Below, piece by piece: positions 42,326-53,280 of a stretch of 64,000 bases of DNA. This DNA comes from Cyanobium sp. Tous-M-B4 (GTDB lineage: Bacteria > Cyanobacteriota > Cyanobacteriia > PCC-6307 > Cyanobiaceae), in assembly GCF_024345395.1 (NCBI RefSeq), contig NZ_JAGQBA010000002.1:248001-312000 (forward strand), in the 5' to 3' direction. The notes beneath the pieces were generated by a model. That model was given only the letters and a program-made list of their open reading frames with translations. It had not been told where the DNA came from and made no database searches. Position 1 is the first letter of the stretch, and each line of letters starts with the position of its first letter. The position numbers and the translations under genes are program-made.

Positions 42326-43366
42326 TTGGAGCGGCTTGAGTCGGTGATCGAACTGCAGCAGCTCTGCAAGCGCTACGGGGGCAAAAAGGCGGCAACTGCC
42401 GTCGTTGCCCTCGACAACCTTTCCCTGCAAGTGCCGGCCGGCAGCCTCTATGGCCTGCTTGGTCCTAACGGTGCCGGTAAGACGACCGCCTTGCGCATCC
42501 TTTGCACCCTGCTGGCCCCTGACAGCGGCAGCGTTCGGGTAGGCAGCGTTGATGCCCTGGCCGAGCCCCGGGCGGTGCGTCGCTTGTTGGGCTACGTGGC
42601 CCAGGAGGTGGCAATCGACAAGATCCTCACCGGCCGCGAACTGCTGCAGCTGCAGGGTGATCTCTATCACCTGGCCCCAGCTGCCCGGAACCGGCGCATG
42701 GACGAGCTGATCGAGCTGCTCGGCATGGCCGAGTGGATTGATCGGCGGTGCGGTAGCTACTCGGGCGGGATGCGGCGCCGGCTCGATCTGGCCGCTGGCC
42801 TGTTGCACAGCCCCCAGGTGTTGGTGCTCGATGAGCCCACCGTCGGCCTTGATATCGAGAGTCGCGCGGCGATCTGGTCTGTGTTGCGCCAGCTACGCGA
42901 TGGCGGCACAACTGTCCTGCTTAGCAGCCACTACTTAGAGGAGGTTGATGCCCTGGCTGACCATCTGGCTATCATCGAGGCTGGCAAGGTCATCGCCGAA
43001 GGCGCTCCTGCTGTGCTCAAGGCCGCCTTGGGTGGCGATCGAGTGACCTTGAGGGTGCGCGAATTCAGTGATGCCGACGAGGCTGAGCGGGTGCGCAGCT
43101 TGCTGAACGAATGCGCCGGGGTACGCCAGGTGGTGGTGAACCGGGCCCAGGGCTACTCCCTGAATCTGGTGATTGAGCACGACGGCGTTGTCGAGCAGCT
43201 GCGCCGCCAATTGGCGGCAGCCGACCTGCCGGTTTTCGCCCTCGCCCAGAGCCGCCCCAGCCTCGATGATGTCTATCTCCAGGCCACCGGCCGCACCCTG
43301 ATGGACGCGGAGCTGGCGGTGGCCGGCAGCCGTGATCCCAAGGCTGAACGCAAAGCGAGCATGTGA
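42326..43366 (+). CDS. ABC-2 exporter ATP-binding protein (DrrA-like)
   Basis: A 346-residue ATPase. Walker A GPNGAGKTTALR (about residue 50), signature YSGGMRRRLDLAAGLL, Walker B VLVLDEPTVGLD and H-loop LLSSHYLEE are intact. The domain architecture and the C-terminal 100-residue extension are typical of DrrA/NodI-type drug or lipid exporters. The TTG at 42326 follows the ctaB stop directly; a GTG at 42344 is an alternative start. The permease gene follows with a one-base overlap. The exported compound is unknown. Confidence 0.9.
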   Translation: MERLESVIELQQLCKRYGGKKAATAVVALDNLSLQVPAGSLYGLLGPNGAGKTTALRILCTLLAPDSGSVRVGSVDALAEPRAVRRLLGYVAQEVAIDKILTGRELLQLQGDLYHLAPAARNRRMDELIELLGMAEWIDRRCGSYSGGMRRRLDLAAGLLHSPQVLVLDEPTVGLDIESRAAIWSVLRQLRDGGTTVLLSSHYLEEVDALADHLAIIEAGKVIAEGAPAVLKAALGGDRVTLRVREFSDADEAERVRSLLNECAGVRQVVVNRAQGYSLNLVIEHDGVVEQLRRQLAAADLPVFALAQSRPSLDDVYLQATGRTLMDAELAVAGSRDPKAERKASM

Positions 43367-44211
43367 TGACCACAACCCTTCCAGGCCCCCAACCCGAGGC
43401 ATCCGCCTTGGCCGAGATCAGTCAAGAAACCCTGGCCCTCACGCGTCGTTTGTTCGTACAGCTGCAGCGCCGGCCTTCCACCTTGGTGGCGGGGGTGCTG
43501 CAGCCCCTGATCTGGCTGGTGTTGTTTGGCGCCCTGTTTGCCAAGGCTCCGGCGGGCCTGCTGCCTGGCGGCATCAGCTACGGCCGCTTCCTTGGCGCAG
43601 GTGTGATCGTGTTCACGGCCTTCAGTGCGGCCCTTAACGCCGGCCTGCCGTTGATGTTTGACCGCGAATTCGGCTTCCTCAACCGGTTGCTAGTGGCGCC
43701 ACTGCGCTCGCGCAGCTCGATCGTGTTCGCCTCGGTGCTCTACATCACCACTCTGAGCTTGGTGCAGAGCCTGGCGATCATGGGCACTGCCGCTTTGCTG
43801 GGTTACGGCTGGCCTGGTGCAGCTGGGCTGCTGCTGGTATTAGTCACCTTGCTGCTGTTGGTATTTGCAGTAACAGCCTTGAGTTTGGGGCTTGCTTTTG
43901 CGCTGCCAGGCCACATTGAGCTGATTGCGGTGATCTTTGTGGCCAACCTGCCACTGCTGTTTGCCAGCACCGCTTTGGCTCCGTTGTCGTTCATGCCGGC
44001 CTGGCTGGGCTGGCTAGCGGCCCTTAATCCCCTTACCTTCGCGATAGAACCGATTCGTGCCGCCTATGCGGGACAGGTCTCTCTCACCGCAGTGGTGCTG
44101 GAGGCCCCCTACGGCCAGCTCAGCAGCGCCACCTGCCTAGGGGTGCTCGCCTTGCTGGCCGCCGGGTTGTTCCTGCTGATTCGGCCGCTTTTGGATCGCA
44201 AGCTCACCTAG
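43366..44211 (+). CDS. ABC-2 type transporter permease
   Basis: A 281-residue membrane protein with six helices and the ABC-2 signature (LPLMFDREFGFLNRLLVAPL, RSSIVFASVLYITTLSLVQSLAI, ALSLGLAFALPGHIELIAVIF and LSFMPAWLGWLAALNPLTFAIEPIRAAY). It pairs with the preceding ATPase as a DrrAB-like exporter. Its ATG lies in the TGATG junction with that gene; a GTG at 43363 is the alternative. Eleven bases separate it from the next gene. Confidence 0.92.
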   Translation: MTTTLPGPQPEASALAEISQETLALTRRLFVQLQRRPSTLVAGVLQPLIWLVLFGALFAKAPAGLLPGGISYGRFLGAGVIVFTAFSAALNAGLPLMFDREFGFLNRLLVAPLRSRSSIVFASVLYITTLSLVQSLAIMGTAALLGYGWPGAAGLLLVLVTLLLLVFAVTALSLGLAFALPGHIELIAVIFVANLPLLFASTALAPLSFMPAWLGWLAALNPLTFAIEPIRAAYAGQVSLTAVVLEAPYGQLSSATCLGVLALLAAGLFLLIRPLLDRKLT

Positions 44212-44222
44212 CAAGTCCTTTC

Positions 44223-44660
44223 GTGACGCAGCCCTCCAGATTCCCCCCGTCCGATCGTCCCGACTTAGGAGACCGCTTGCTGGCGGCGGTTGCAGAGCGG
44301 GATCAGGCCATGGCCCAGCGTCTGGTGCAGCAGTGGGCGCACCGCCGGGGGCTGGCTGCCCTCGAAGCCCTGATCGCCGGCCCTCTGTGTGTGGGCCAAG
44401 GAGTAGGGGCGGCTGAGTGGCTGCGCTCCCAGGCTGGCCTGGAAACCAACCTTCAGCCCAGCGTGCAACCAACTATGCAATTAGTTGAGCAACTAGTTGA
44501 GCAACCAGTTGAGCAACGGGCTGTGCTGGCCCTTGTGCAGGATGCCCTGGCTCCGGCAGCTCGCAATGCAGCCCCTGCGCCCTTTGCCCACGCTTCCCTG
44601 CGGGCCTGGTTGCCGGATGCTGAAGAGCTCAATGACTTTGCCCTTCCCCTGGCCAGCTGA
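44223..44660 (+). CDS. Unknown protein with VEQ repeats
   Basis: A 145-residue, probably cytoplasmic protein I do not recognise. It has an alpha-helical N-terminal half (LGDRLLAAVAERDQAMAQRLVQQW, RGLAALEALIAGP), a repeat QLVEQLVEQPVEQ around residues 85-100 encoded by three 12-bp units, and a C-terminal helical segment (RAWLPDAEELNDFALPL). The start is GTG. It lies between the ABC-2 exporter and nanE, with gaps of 11 and 0 bases, so it is cotranscribed with both. Confidence 0.7.
   Translation: MTQPSRFPPSDRPDLGDRLLAAVAERDQAMAQRLVQQWAHRRGLAALEALIAGPLCVGQGVGAAEWLRSQAGLETNLQPSVQPTMQLVEQLVEQPVEQRAVLALVQDALAPAARNAAPAPFAHASLRAWLPDAEELNDFALPLAS
44481..44516. repeat. 12-bp tandem repeat in the 44223 gene
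   Basis: TTAGTTGAGCAA, CTAGTTGAGCAA and CCAGTTGAGCAA lie in tandem at 44481-44492, 44493-44504 and 44505-44516, coding for the (L/P)VEQ repeats. Confidence 0.9.
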
Positions 44661-45335
44661 GTGAAACCCTACGGTCTGATTGTGTCGGTGCAGGCCCCCG
44701 AGGGCTCACCAATGCGCGATCCCGATGTGATCGCCGCCATGGCAGATGCCAGTTTGCGCAATGGCGCCTCTGGGGTGCGTCTGGAAAGTCCAGAGCACAT
44801 CGGCGCTGTTCGTCAGCGCTGCCCAACCGCCCTGATCGTGGGCCTATGGAAGCGCAGCTATCCAGACAGCTCGGTGTACATCACCCCGGGGTGGGAGGAG
44901 ATTCGTGCGGTTTGGGCTGCTGGTGCCGATGTGGTGGCGATTGATGCCACCGAGCGCCATCGCCCCGGGGGTGAAAATTTGGAGGGTCTGATCGCCCGCG
45001 CCCAGCGCGAGCTTGGTGCTGCGCTGATGGCAGATGTGGACAGCGTTGCCAATGGCCTGCGTGCCGCCGAGTTGGGTTGCACCTGGGTCGGCACCACCCT
45101 TTATGGCTACACGGAATCAACCTCAGGCCAGAGGCCACCAGCCTGGGATCTATTGCCCCTGCTGCGGCAGCAATTACCCGCCGAGGTGAGCCTGATCTGC
45201 GAGGGTGGCATATCAAGCCCCCAGCAGGCCCGCCAAGCTCTCGACCTCGGCGCTGATGCCGTGGTTGTGGGCACGGCAATCACCGGGGTCGATTTGCAGG
45301 TTGCTGCCTATGTACGGGATGTACTGGGCGGCTGA
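44661..45335 (+). CDS. nanE: N-acetylmannosamine-6-phosphate 2-epimerase
   Basis: A 224-residue TIM-barrel epimerase that interconverts ManNAc-6-P and GlcNAc-6-P. Active-site residues are in place: K64 in GLWKRSYPD and E181 in SLICEGGISSP, with the phosphate-binding end at GADAVVVGTAITG. No other sialic acid genes (nanA, nanK) are near, so the real role may be amino-sugar recycling. A GTG start directly follows the stop of the VEQ protein. The gene lies 11 bases from the convergent groEL stop. Confidence 0.88.
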   Translation: MKPYGLIVSVQAPEGSPMRDPDVIAAMADASLRNGASGVRLESPEHIGAVRQRCPTALIVGLWKRSYPDSSVYITPGWEEIRAVWAAGADVVAIDATERHRPGGENLEGLIARAQRELGAALMADVDSVANGLRAAELGCTWVGTTLYGYTESTSGQRPPAWDLLPLLRQQLPAEVSLICEGGISSPQQARQALDLGADAVVVGTAITGVDLQVAAYVRDVLGG

Positions 45336-45346
45336 GCAGCCTGGGA

Positions 45347-47005
<1,659 letters not shown>

Positions 47006-47124
47006 TCAGTTGTGCCAGGGTCCCACAGCGGACCACCGCCAGGCCAACGGAGCGGGGTGGGGAAAGCCGAATCAAGCTGCTGCTTTGGGCTACTTATTCG
47101 CTCCAGCCTCGATAGGGTTCAGCA

Positions 47125-47364
47125 ATGGAGGATTTGCTGCAAACAGCACTGGAGAGCGCGGACGAAGCCATTTCGCTGGATCCGGGCTCCACTGCTAACG
47201 CCATGGTGTTTGTGCTCGTGGCGGCGGCTGGGGTGTTGATGGCCTTGGTTTATGTGCCGGTGAGGCTGTTTTTGACAATCACCGCCCGCAGTCGCCGCCT
47301 GCGCCTGTTGCAACGGATTCGCCGGCTGCGCGAGGAGTTGGCTCAGCCGCTCACAAACTCTTAA
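47125..47364 (+). CDS. Small single-pass membrane protein, unknown function
   Basis: A 79-residue protein with an acidic N-terminus ([16 protein letters not shown]), one strong transmembrane segment ([27 protein letters not shown]) and an arginine-rich cytoplasmic tail ([20 protein letters not shown]). It probably starts at the ATG at 47125; the gap upstream is shared with the divergent groEL gene. The stop overlaps fabG on the other strand by 4 bases. No family was recognised. Confidence 0.75.
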   Translation: MEDLLQTALESADEAISLDPGSTANAMVFVLVAAAGVLMALVYVPVRLFLTITARSRRLRLLQRIRRLREELAQPLTNS

Positions 47365-48113
47365 CGCATCACCATGCCGCCATCCACCTGCAGCACCTGG
47401 CCGGTGATGTAGGCAGCAGCCGGGTCGGCGGCCAGAAAGCGCACTGCACCGGCTACTTCGCTGGCGCTGCCCATCCTCCCCAGGGGAATCGCAGCCAGGA
47501 TCGGTTCTTTGTCGAGTTCGGCGGTCATGTCGCTCTCGATGAATCCTGGGGCAACAGCATTGACCGTGACCCCCCGGGCTGCAAATTCAGCCGCATTGCT
47601 GCGGGTGAGGCCGATCACCCCGGCCTTGGCGGCGCTGTAGTTGGCCTGGCCTGGATTGCCCATCAGGGCCACCACTGAGGTGATGTTGATGATGCGGCCG
47701 CTGCGGGCCTTGAGCATGGCCCGGCTCACAGCGCGGGTGCACAGAAAAACGCCGGTGAGATTGAGGTTGATCACGCTCTGCCAGTCGGCGGTTTTCATCC
47801 GCATCAGCAGACCGTCGCGGGTGATGCCGGCGTTGTTAACCAACACGTCGAGCCGGCCGCCCTTATCAAGCACCGCTTTGACCATGGCGTCGACCTGCTC
47901 TTCATCGGCTACATCGGCCCGATGGCTCCAGGCTTCGCCCCCGGCAGCAGTGATCTCAGCCACGACCGCTTCGGCGGCGTCGGGGGAGCTGGCGTAATTC
48001 ACCACTACTTGGGCGCCGGCGGCTGCCAGATCAAGGGCGATGGCGCGACCGATACCCCGGCTGGCTCCTGTAACCAGGGCCACTTGGCCGGCCAGGGGGG
48101 CTGGGCTGGACAT
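47361..48113 (-). CDS. fabG: 3-oxoacyl-[acyl-carrier-protein] reductase
   Basis: A 250-residue short-chain dehydrogenase that reduces 3-oxoacyl-ACP with NADPH in fatty acid synthesis. The cofactor loop [18 protein letters not shown] motif ([16 protein letters not shown]), catalytic Ser-Tyr-Lys in [22 protein letters not shown], and the C-terminal [14 protein letters not shown] are all intact. An ATG 15 bases upstream (48128) would give a 255-residue form; the shorter one matches the family. It is followed tail to tail by the small membrane protein gene. Confidence 0.93.
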   Translation of the reverse strand: MSSPAPLAGQVALVTGASRGIGRAIALDLAAAGAQVVVNYASSPDAAEAVVAEITAAGGEAWSHRADVADEEQVDAMVKAVLDKGGRLDVLVNNAGITRDGLLMRMKTADWQSVINLNLTGVFLCTRAVSRAMLKARSGRIINITSVVALMGNPGQANYSAAKAGVIGLTRSNAAEFAARGVTVNAVAPGFIESDMTAELDKEPILAAIPLGRMGSASEVAGAVRFLAADPAAAYITGQVLQVDGGMVMR

Positions 48114-48185
48114 CACGGCACTCGACATCGCGGCACTGGGGTTTGTGGCGCTGATCGTATGGCCTGACTATCCCCCGAAACCCAA

Positions 48186-49031
48186 TTATCCCAGTCCCAG
48201 GGCGGCGAGCACCTCGGCGTCGCCAAGTTGGCTGAGGTTGGCGGCGCTGCCGAGGCCCTGCACCCCAGCACGGCTGGGCAGACTGGCGGGATCCCGGCCC
48301 AGGGCCACCAGCGGCAGGCCAAGCAGCAGGGCTAATTCGCTGGCTACGGGGTCGCTGGCTAGCACCACATCGGCACTGGCGATCTGGGCGGCGCGCTTAC
48401 GCATATCTCCAGCCCCAGTGCCAGCTAGTGCTGGCACGGTCCGCAGGTTGGGCAGCTTGCAGCGGATCTTGGCGGGTAGGTCTTGCCATTGCTGGGCTGG
48501 CCAGTCGCCACCAGCACCGGAGGGGGCCAGCAGCAGGGCCGGTCCATCGCCACTAGGTAGGGCCGCGCTGGCGGCCTCCAGGTCGGCAGGGGCGATTGGC
48601 AACCGGAAAGAATCAGCCTCGAGCCGCACCCCTATGGGCCGTAGGAAGGCTTCAAAGGCTTGGTTGGCCCAGCCGCCCTCGATGGGGGTGATCCGCTCGG
48701 TGGCGGAGAAGCCACCGCTGGCAACCCTGGTGGGGATGTGGCTCATCGACAGCATCAGATCCATCTGGCGGCTGGGGGCCAGGTTGAGGCTCACCTGAAA
48801 ATCAGGCTCCCGCACCGAACCCATCAAGTTGGCCCAATCGGCCAGGGTTGCCTGCTCGTAGGTGAAGGGCATGGCCCGTTCCACGGCGGGATGCAGGGAC
48901 CAAAGGGGCACAGCCGCTAACGGACACACCACCTGGACGTCGGCATGGAGTTGGTCGGCAACGGCGGCAACGGCGGCAAAACTCTGCAGCTGCTGGCTGC
49001 TGCCGCCCGGAATCAGAAACAGGGCGCGCAT
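48186..49031 (-). CDS. Glycosyltransferase family 9-like protein
   Basis: A 281-residue protein that begins MRALFLIPGGSSQQLQSFAA, the heptosyltransferase-like N-terminal Rossmann strand. The second domain shows LLLAPSGAGGDWPAQQWQDLPAKI and DVVLASDPVASELALLLGLPLVALG, resembling GT9 family acceptor and ADP-sugar regions. It is shorter than usual GT9 enzymes (about 340 residues). Function in envelope glycan synthesis is likely but unproved. The frame is open 73 codons upstream across ispD sequence; the start at 49031 gives a 73-base divergent gap to ispD. Confidence 0.75.
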   Translation of the reverse strand: MRALFLIPGGSSQQLQSFAAVAAVADQLHADVQVVCPLAAVPLWSLHPAVERAMPFTYEQATLADWANLMGSVREPDFQVSLNLAPSRQMDLMLSMSHIPTRVASGGFSATERITPIEGGWANQAFEAFLRPIGVRLEADSFRLPIAPADLEAASAALPSGDGPALLLAPSGAGGDWPAQQWQDLPAKIRCKLPNLRTVPALAGTGAGDMRKRAAQIASADVVLASDPVASELALLLGLPLVALGRDPASLPSRAGVQGLGSAANLSQLGDAEVLAALGLG

Positions 49032-49104
49032 CGCAGACGACACAGGTTCGGCGGCCTGATTGTATGGATCAGATTCGGATTGACCCGTCTCGCGGGAGTC
49101 GCTT

Positions 49105-49785
49105 GTGCATTTGCTGATCGCCGCAGCCGGCAGCGGCCGCCGCATGGGGGCCACTGGCAACAAGCTGCTGTTGCCAGTGGCGGGGCGGTCGGTGCTGGCC
49201 TGGACCCTCGATGCGGCCCTCGCCTGCCCCGCCATTAGCTGGATCGGCATCGTGGGCCAGCCCGTTGATGCAGCCGCGATCGCGGCGATCGTGGCCGAAG
49301 CTCACCCTGACCTGCCGGTGCAGTGGATTGAGGGTGGTGACACCCGTCAGGAGTCGGTGAGCCGGGGGCTGGCGGCCCTGCCGGCAGCTGCTGTTGGGGT
49401 CCTGATCCACGACGGGGCTCGCTGTCTTGTTGAGCCGGAGCTGCTGGCCCGCTGTGCCGCTGCGGTGCAGCAAGGCGCAGCTGTGATCGCCGCCACCCCC
49501 GTAACAGACACGATCAAGCAGGTGGATGGAGCTGGCACCATCACGGCCACCCCAGATCGCAGCTGGTTGTGGGCAGCCCAAACTCCTCAGGGTTTTCCGG
49601 TGCAGCAGCTGCGGGCTGCCCATGCAACCGCCACCGAGCAGGGCTGGAGCGTCACCGACGATGCGGCCCTGTTTGAGCGGCTGGGTTTGGCGGTGCAGGT
49701 GTTGGAGGCGCCTGCCTCCAACATCAAGCTCACCACCCCCTTCGATCTCACCGTGGCAGCGGCGGTCCTTGCTTCGCGCTGCTGA
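49105..49785 (+). CDS. ispD: 2-C-methyl-D-erythritol 4-phosphate cytidylyltransferase
   Basis: A 226-residue enzyme of the MEP isoprenoid pathway, supplying carotenoid, phytol and quinone side chains. The nucleotide loop [25 protein letters not shown] starts right after a GTG codon with a GGGAG ribosome binding site. Further landmarks are [27 protein letters not shown] and [18 protein letters not shown], with [11 protein letters not shown]. It overlaps the LD-carboxypeptidase gene by 38 bases at the 3' ends. Confidence 0.95.
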   Translation: MHLLIAAAGSGRRMGATGNKLLLPVAGRSVLAWTLDAALACPAISWIGIVGQPVDAAAIAAIVAEAHPDLPVQWIEGGDTRQESVSRGLAALPAAAVGVLIHDGARCLVEPELLARCAAAVQQGAAVIAATPVTDTIKQVDGAGTITATPDRSWLWAAQTPQGFPVQQLRAAHATATEQGWSVTDDAALFERLGLAVQVLEAPASNIKLTTPFDLTVAAAVLASRC

Positions 49786-50677
49786 TCCGCAGCTGGCCGC
49801 TGCTGCCATCGAGCTCGGCCCAGGCACCTAGGGGTAGGGCCGCATTGCCGGCCACATGACCCACGGGCAAGTTGCTCACCACCGGGATGCCGAGATCGCT
49901 CGTGCGCTCGCGTAGCACCTGCTCGAGGCTGAACCGATCTGCCTCGGCCGTGCTGTCATCGCAGTCAGTGAACTGACCCAGGCCGATACCGGCCAGCTGC
50001 TGCAGCCCACCGCCTAGCCGCCAGTGGGTGAGCATGCGCTCGATTCGGTAAGGCGCTTCGCCCACGTCTTCGAGCACCAAGATGGTGCCGCGCAGATCCG
50101 GCATATACGGCGTACCCAGCAGGTGGGTGGCCACGGTGAGGTTGGCTGCCAGCAGGGGGCCTGCGGCGCTGCCACCACACCAGCTCTCGCCCTGAAGGTC
50201 GCCCAGGGGTTCGCCAAACAACAGGGACCGCAGCCGCTCCTTGCTCCAGGCGGGTTCGGCGGCCAGGGTGGTGAGCAGCGGCCCGTGGATGGCTCCTCCC
50301 TGCCCCTGGGCTACTTGGGCCCAGAGCAGGGAGGTGACGTCGGAGAAACCAAGCAGCCAGCGAGCTGGCAGGGCCAGGGGGGCTTCTAGCAACCGGGCCG
50401 CACCCCAGCCACCCCGCACACAGGCCAGCAGTTCGGCGCCCCGCCTGGCGGCCGCTTCCAGGTCGCCGCGGCGCTGTTGGTCTTGACCGGCCAGATAGCC
50501 CCACTGGCGCCCGTGCAGCGGCGTGCGCTCCACCTCCAGCCCCCAGCTCTCGAGCACGGCAATGCCCGTCTCCAGGCGCGCCAAGGCGTCGTCGCCCAGC
50601 AGGGCTGAGCTTGCCGCCACCAGCTGAACCCGATCCCCTGGCCGCAGCGGTGAGGGCTGAGGTGTGACCTGGCTCAT
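49748..50677 (-). CDS. ldcA: LD-carboxypeptidase (S66 family)
   Basis: A 309-residue serine peptidase of the S66 family that removes the terminal D-alanine from peptidoglycan tetrapeptides or cleaves related acyl conjugates. Nucleophile region [13 protein letters not shown], charge-relay glutamate in [18 protein letters not shown], and His in [19 protein letters not shown] are consistent with the Ser-Glu-His triad. The gene overlaps ubiA by 4 bases (ATGA) upstream and ispD by 38 bases downstream. Confidence 0.9.
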   Translation of the reverse strand: MSQVTPQPSPLRPGDRVQLVAASSALLGDDALARLETGIAVLESWGLEVERTPLHGRQWGYLAGQDQQRRGDLEAAARRGAELLACVRGGWGAARLLEAPLALPARWLLGFSDVTSLLWAQVAQGQGGAIHGPLLTTLAAEPAWSKERLRSLLFGEPLGDLQGESWCGGSAAGPLLAANLTVATHLLGTPYMPDLRGTILVLEDVGEAPYRIERMLTHWRLGGGLQQLAGIGLGQFTDCDDSTAEADRFSLEQVLRERTSDLGIPVVSNLPVGHVAGNAALPLGAWAELDGSSGQLRISSAKQGPPLPR

Positions 50678-51579
50678 GGCAGTTGCCCCAGCACTAGGGC
50701 AAGCAGCAGCAGCCCTCCCAGCTGCACCTGGCGGCTGAAGTGGCGGCCGTAGGCGGAGCGGGGCAGATTGGGGTGGCGCAGCAGGGCGGCTTCGCGCTGC
50801 ATGCCAGCTGCTGCCAGCAGACCCAACGGCCAGCTGATCCAGCCGCAGCCCTGCAGACCGGCGGCTAGCCCCAGGGCCAGGGCGGCCAGGCCGTAGCTGA
50901 TCGCCACCGCCAGGGGGGCCCGGCTGCCCAGGCTGAGGGCACTGCTGCGCACGCCGATGGCCCGGTCGTCATCCCGGTCGGCCATGGCGTACACCGTGTC
51001 GAAGCCGAAGGTCCAAAGCAAGGTGGCCAGCCACACCAGGGCCAGGGGCCAGCCGCCGGCCAGGGAGCCGGTGGTAGCGGCCCAGGGGATCAGCACCGCA
51101 AAGCCCCAGCAGAGGGCCAGCACCAGTTGGGGGTAACCAAACCAGCGTTTAGCCGAGGGGTAGAGCAGCACCGGTGGCAGGGCCGCGATTGCTAGCAGCA
51201 GGCAGAGGTTGCGACTGGCGGCGGGCAACCCCCACATCAGCACCAGCAGCACTGCCAAGGCGACAACCAGGCTGAGCAGCAGCAGGCCTATCGCCTCGCC
51301 AACGCCAACGCGGCCATCGGCTAGGGGACGGCTGCGGGTGCGCTCCACTAAGGGGTCAATGCGGCGGTCCCAGAGATCGTTGGCGATGCAGCCGGCCGCG
51401 CTCACCGCCAGTCCTCCCAGCACGATTAATCCCACTAACAGCGCCGCCGGTGGGGCGTTTGGGGTGAGCCAGAGGCTCCAGCCAGCTGGAATCAGCAGGA
51501 TCAGGCGGCCACTGGGCTTGTGCCAGCGCACCAGCTCCAGCCAGACCCCCAGACGGGTGCCGCGCGTCGAGTTGGCCAT
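50674..51579 (-). CDS. ubiA: 4-hydroxybenzoate polyprenyltransferase (UbiA family)
   Basis: A 301-residue membrane prenyltransferase. The two aspartate-rich motifs are seen in CIANDLWDRRIDPLVERTRSRPL and TVYAMADRDDDRAIGV, with eight or nine helices. In cyanobacteria it makes the plastoquinone precursor from 4-hydroxybenzoate and solanesyl diphosphate. It diverges from the ppx gene, with 90 bases between starts, and is coupled to the S66 peptidase gene. Confidence 0.93.
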   Translation of the reverse strand: MANSTRGTRLGVWLELVRWHKPSGRLILLIPAGWSLWLTPNAPPAALLVGLIVLGGLAVSAAGCIANDLWDRRIDPLVERTRSRPLADGRVGVGEAIGLLLLSLVVALAVLLVLMWGLPAASRNLCLLLAIAALPPVLLYPSAKRWFGYPQLVLALCWGFAVLIPWAATTGSLAGGWPLALVWLATLLWTFGFDTVYAMADRDDDRAIGVRSSALSLGSRAPLAVAISYGLAALALGLAAGLQGCGWISWPLGLLAAAGMQREAALLRHPNLPRSAYGRHFSRQVQLGGLLLLALVLGQLP

Positions 51580-51669
51580 GCCCCCTTTTCGTCGTGCCGC
51601 ACCCTAGGTGTGCCGGTGGGATGGGCTGTGGGTGGCAAAGTAACGCCCCTGCGGCAGTTGCCGAGCTCG

Positions 51670-53280
51670 ATGGTTCAGGCCCCCAACCTTCAGCAGGCCG
51701 GTCGCCGCCGGGTGGCTGCGATCGACATCGGCACCAACTCGATTCACCTGCTGGTGGCAGAGGTGGATCCGGAGCTGAGCAGTTTCAGTGTGGTGCTGGC
51801 TGAGAAGGCCACCACCCGGCTCGGTGAAAGGGATCCCCATAGCGGTGACCTCAGTGCCGAGGCGATCGAGCGGGCTTTCCGCACCCTGCGCCACGATCGT
51901 GATCTGGCCCTTAGTCATGGGGTGGATCAGATCGTCACGGCTGCCACCAGCGCCGTGCGGGAGGCCCCCAACGGCCGGGATTTTTTGGTGGCGCTGCAGG
52001 AGCAACTGGGCCTGGAGGTGGATCTGGTTAGCGGGCCCGAGGAGGCGCGACTGATCTATTTGGGTGTGCTTTCGGGCATGGCTTTCGGCGACCAGCCCCA
52101 CTTGATTATTGATATCGGTGGCGGCTCCACCGAATTGGTGCTGGCCGATGGCCGCGACGGCCGCTCCTTCAGCAGCACCCGCATCGGAGCGGTGCGCCTG
52201 CAGCGGGAGTTTTGTCAGCAGGACCCCCTCCCGGTCGAACGTCGCTCCTTCCTGCAGGCATATATCCAGGGGGCCCTCGACCCTGCCGTAGCTGAGGTGA
52301 AGGCGGCGCTGCGGCGGGGCGAACAGCCGCTGATGGTTGGCACCAGCGGCACGGCCATGGCCCTAGCGGCCCTGGCTGCTGCTGAAGATCCCAAGCCGCC
52401 GCTGAAGCTGCAGGGCTACCGGCTCAGCCGCGAGCGCATCGACCAGCTCACCGCCAGGCTCCTGGCTATGACGCCGGAGCAGCGCCGCGCCTTGCCCGCC
52501 ATCAATGACCGTCGGGCCGAGATCATCGTGCCAGGCGCCCTGATTTTGCAGACGGCGATGGCGATGCTCGGCGTGCGGGAGCTGGTGGTTTGTGATCGGG
52601 CCCTGCGGGAGGGCCTGATCGTGGACTGGATGCTGCGCAACGGCCTGCTGGGAGATCGCTTCGCCTTCCAGAGCACTATTCGCCAGCGCACCGTGCTGCA
52701 CCTGGCCCAGCGCTTTGGTGTTGATCGAGCCCGGGCCGATCGGGTGGCTTCCCACGCCCTCAGCCTCTACGACCAGTCGCGGGGGCTACTGCACCACGAC
52801 GAGGGGCCGGGCCGGGAGCTGCTTTGGGCCGCCGCCCAGTTGCATACCTGTGGCAAGAGCATCAATATCTCCGCTTATCACAAGCACAGCTGGTATTTGA
52901 TCCGCCACGGGGAGCTGCTGGGCTACTCCGAATCCGAGCACCTGATGGTGGCAGCGATTGGCCGCTATCACCGCCGCAGCCTGCCGAAGAAGCGCCATGA
53001 GTCGTGGCAGCTGATCGAAGACCGCGACCAGCGCCGCACCGTTACGGCGATGGCCTTGCTGTTGAGGTTGGCGGCGGCCCTAGATCGCCGGCCCGCTGCG
53101 GTGATTGCGACCCTGCAGGTGACATCAAGGCAAAATGCGGTTTGCGTTGATCTGGAGCCCCTGGCGGCCGCCCCTGGTGAGCCAGCTCCGGATCTCAGCT
53201 TGGAGCGCTGGAGCCTGCGATCCTGCGCCGAAGTGGTGCAGGAATCCTGCGGCCTTGGTCTCAGGGTGCCGGAGCCCTGA
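51670..53280 (+). CDS. ppx: Exopolyphosphatase / GppA phosphatase family
   Basis: A 536-residue Ppx/GppA enzyme hydrolysing polyphosphate or pppGpp. The ASKHA fold shows RVAAIDIGTNSIHLLVAEVD, ATSAVREAPNG, LVSGPEEARLIYLGVL and IDIGGGSTELVLADG. The C-terminal HD-like domain follows from about residue 330 (RADRVASHALSLYDQ, LHTCGKSINISAYHKHS, YRRRSL-like basic part). The true start is the ATG at 51670; the open frame upstream lies antisense to ubiA. It overlaps the RodZ-like gene by 20 bases at the 3' end. Confidence 0.93.
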   Translation: MVQAPNLQQAGRRRVAAIDIGTNSIHLLVAEVDPELSSFSVVLAEKATTRLGERDPHSGDLSAEAIERAFRTLRHDRDLALSHGVDQIVTAATSAVREAPNGRDFLVALQEQLGLEVDLVSGPEEARLIYLGVLSGMAFGDQPHLIIDIGGGSTELVLADGRDGRSFSSTRIGAVRLQREFCQQDPLPVERRSFLQAYIQGALDPAVAEVKAALRRGEQPLMVGTSGTAMALAALAAAEDPKPPLKLQGYRLSRERIDQLTARLLAMTPEQRRALPAINDRRAEIIVPGALILQTAMAMLGVRELVVCDRALREGLIVDWMLRNGLLGDRFAFQSTIRQRTVLHLAQRFGVDRARADRVASHALSLYDQSRGLLHHDEGPGRELLWAAAQLHTCGKSINISAYHKHSWYLIRHGELLGYSESEHLMVAAIGRYHRRSLPKKRHESWQLIEDRDQRRTVTAMALLLRLAAALDRRPAAVIATLQVTSRQNAVCVDLEPLAAAPGEPAPDLSLERWSLRSCAEVVQESCGLGLRVPEP

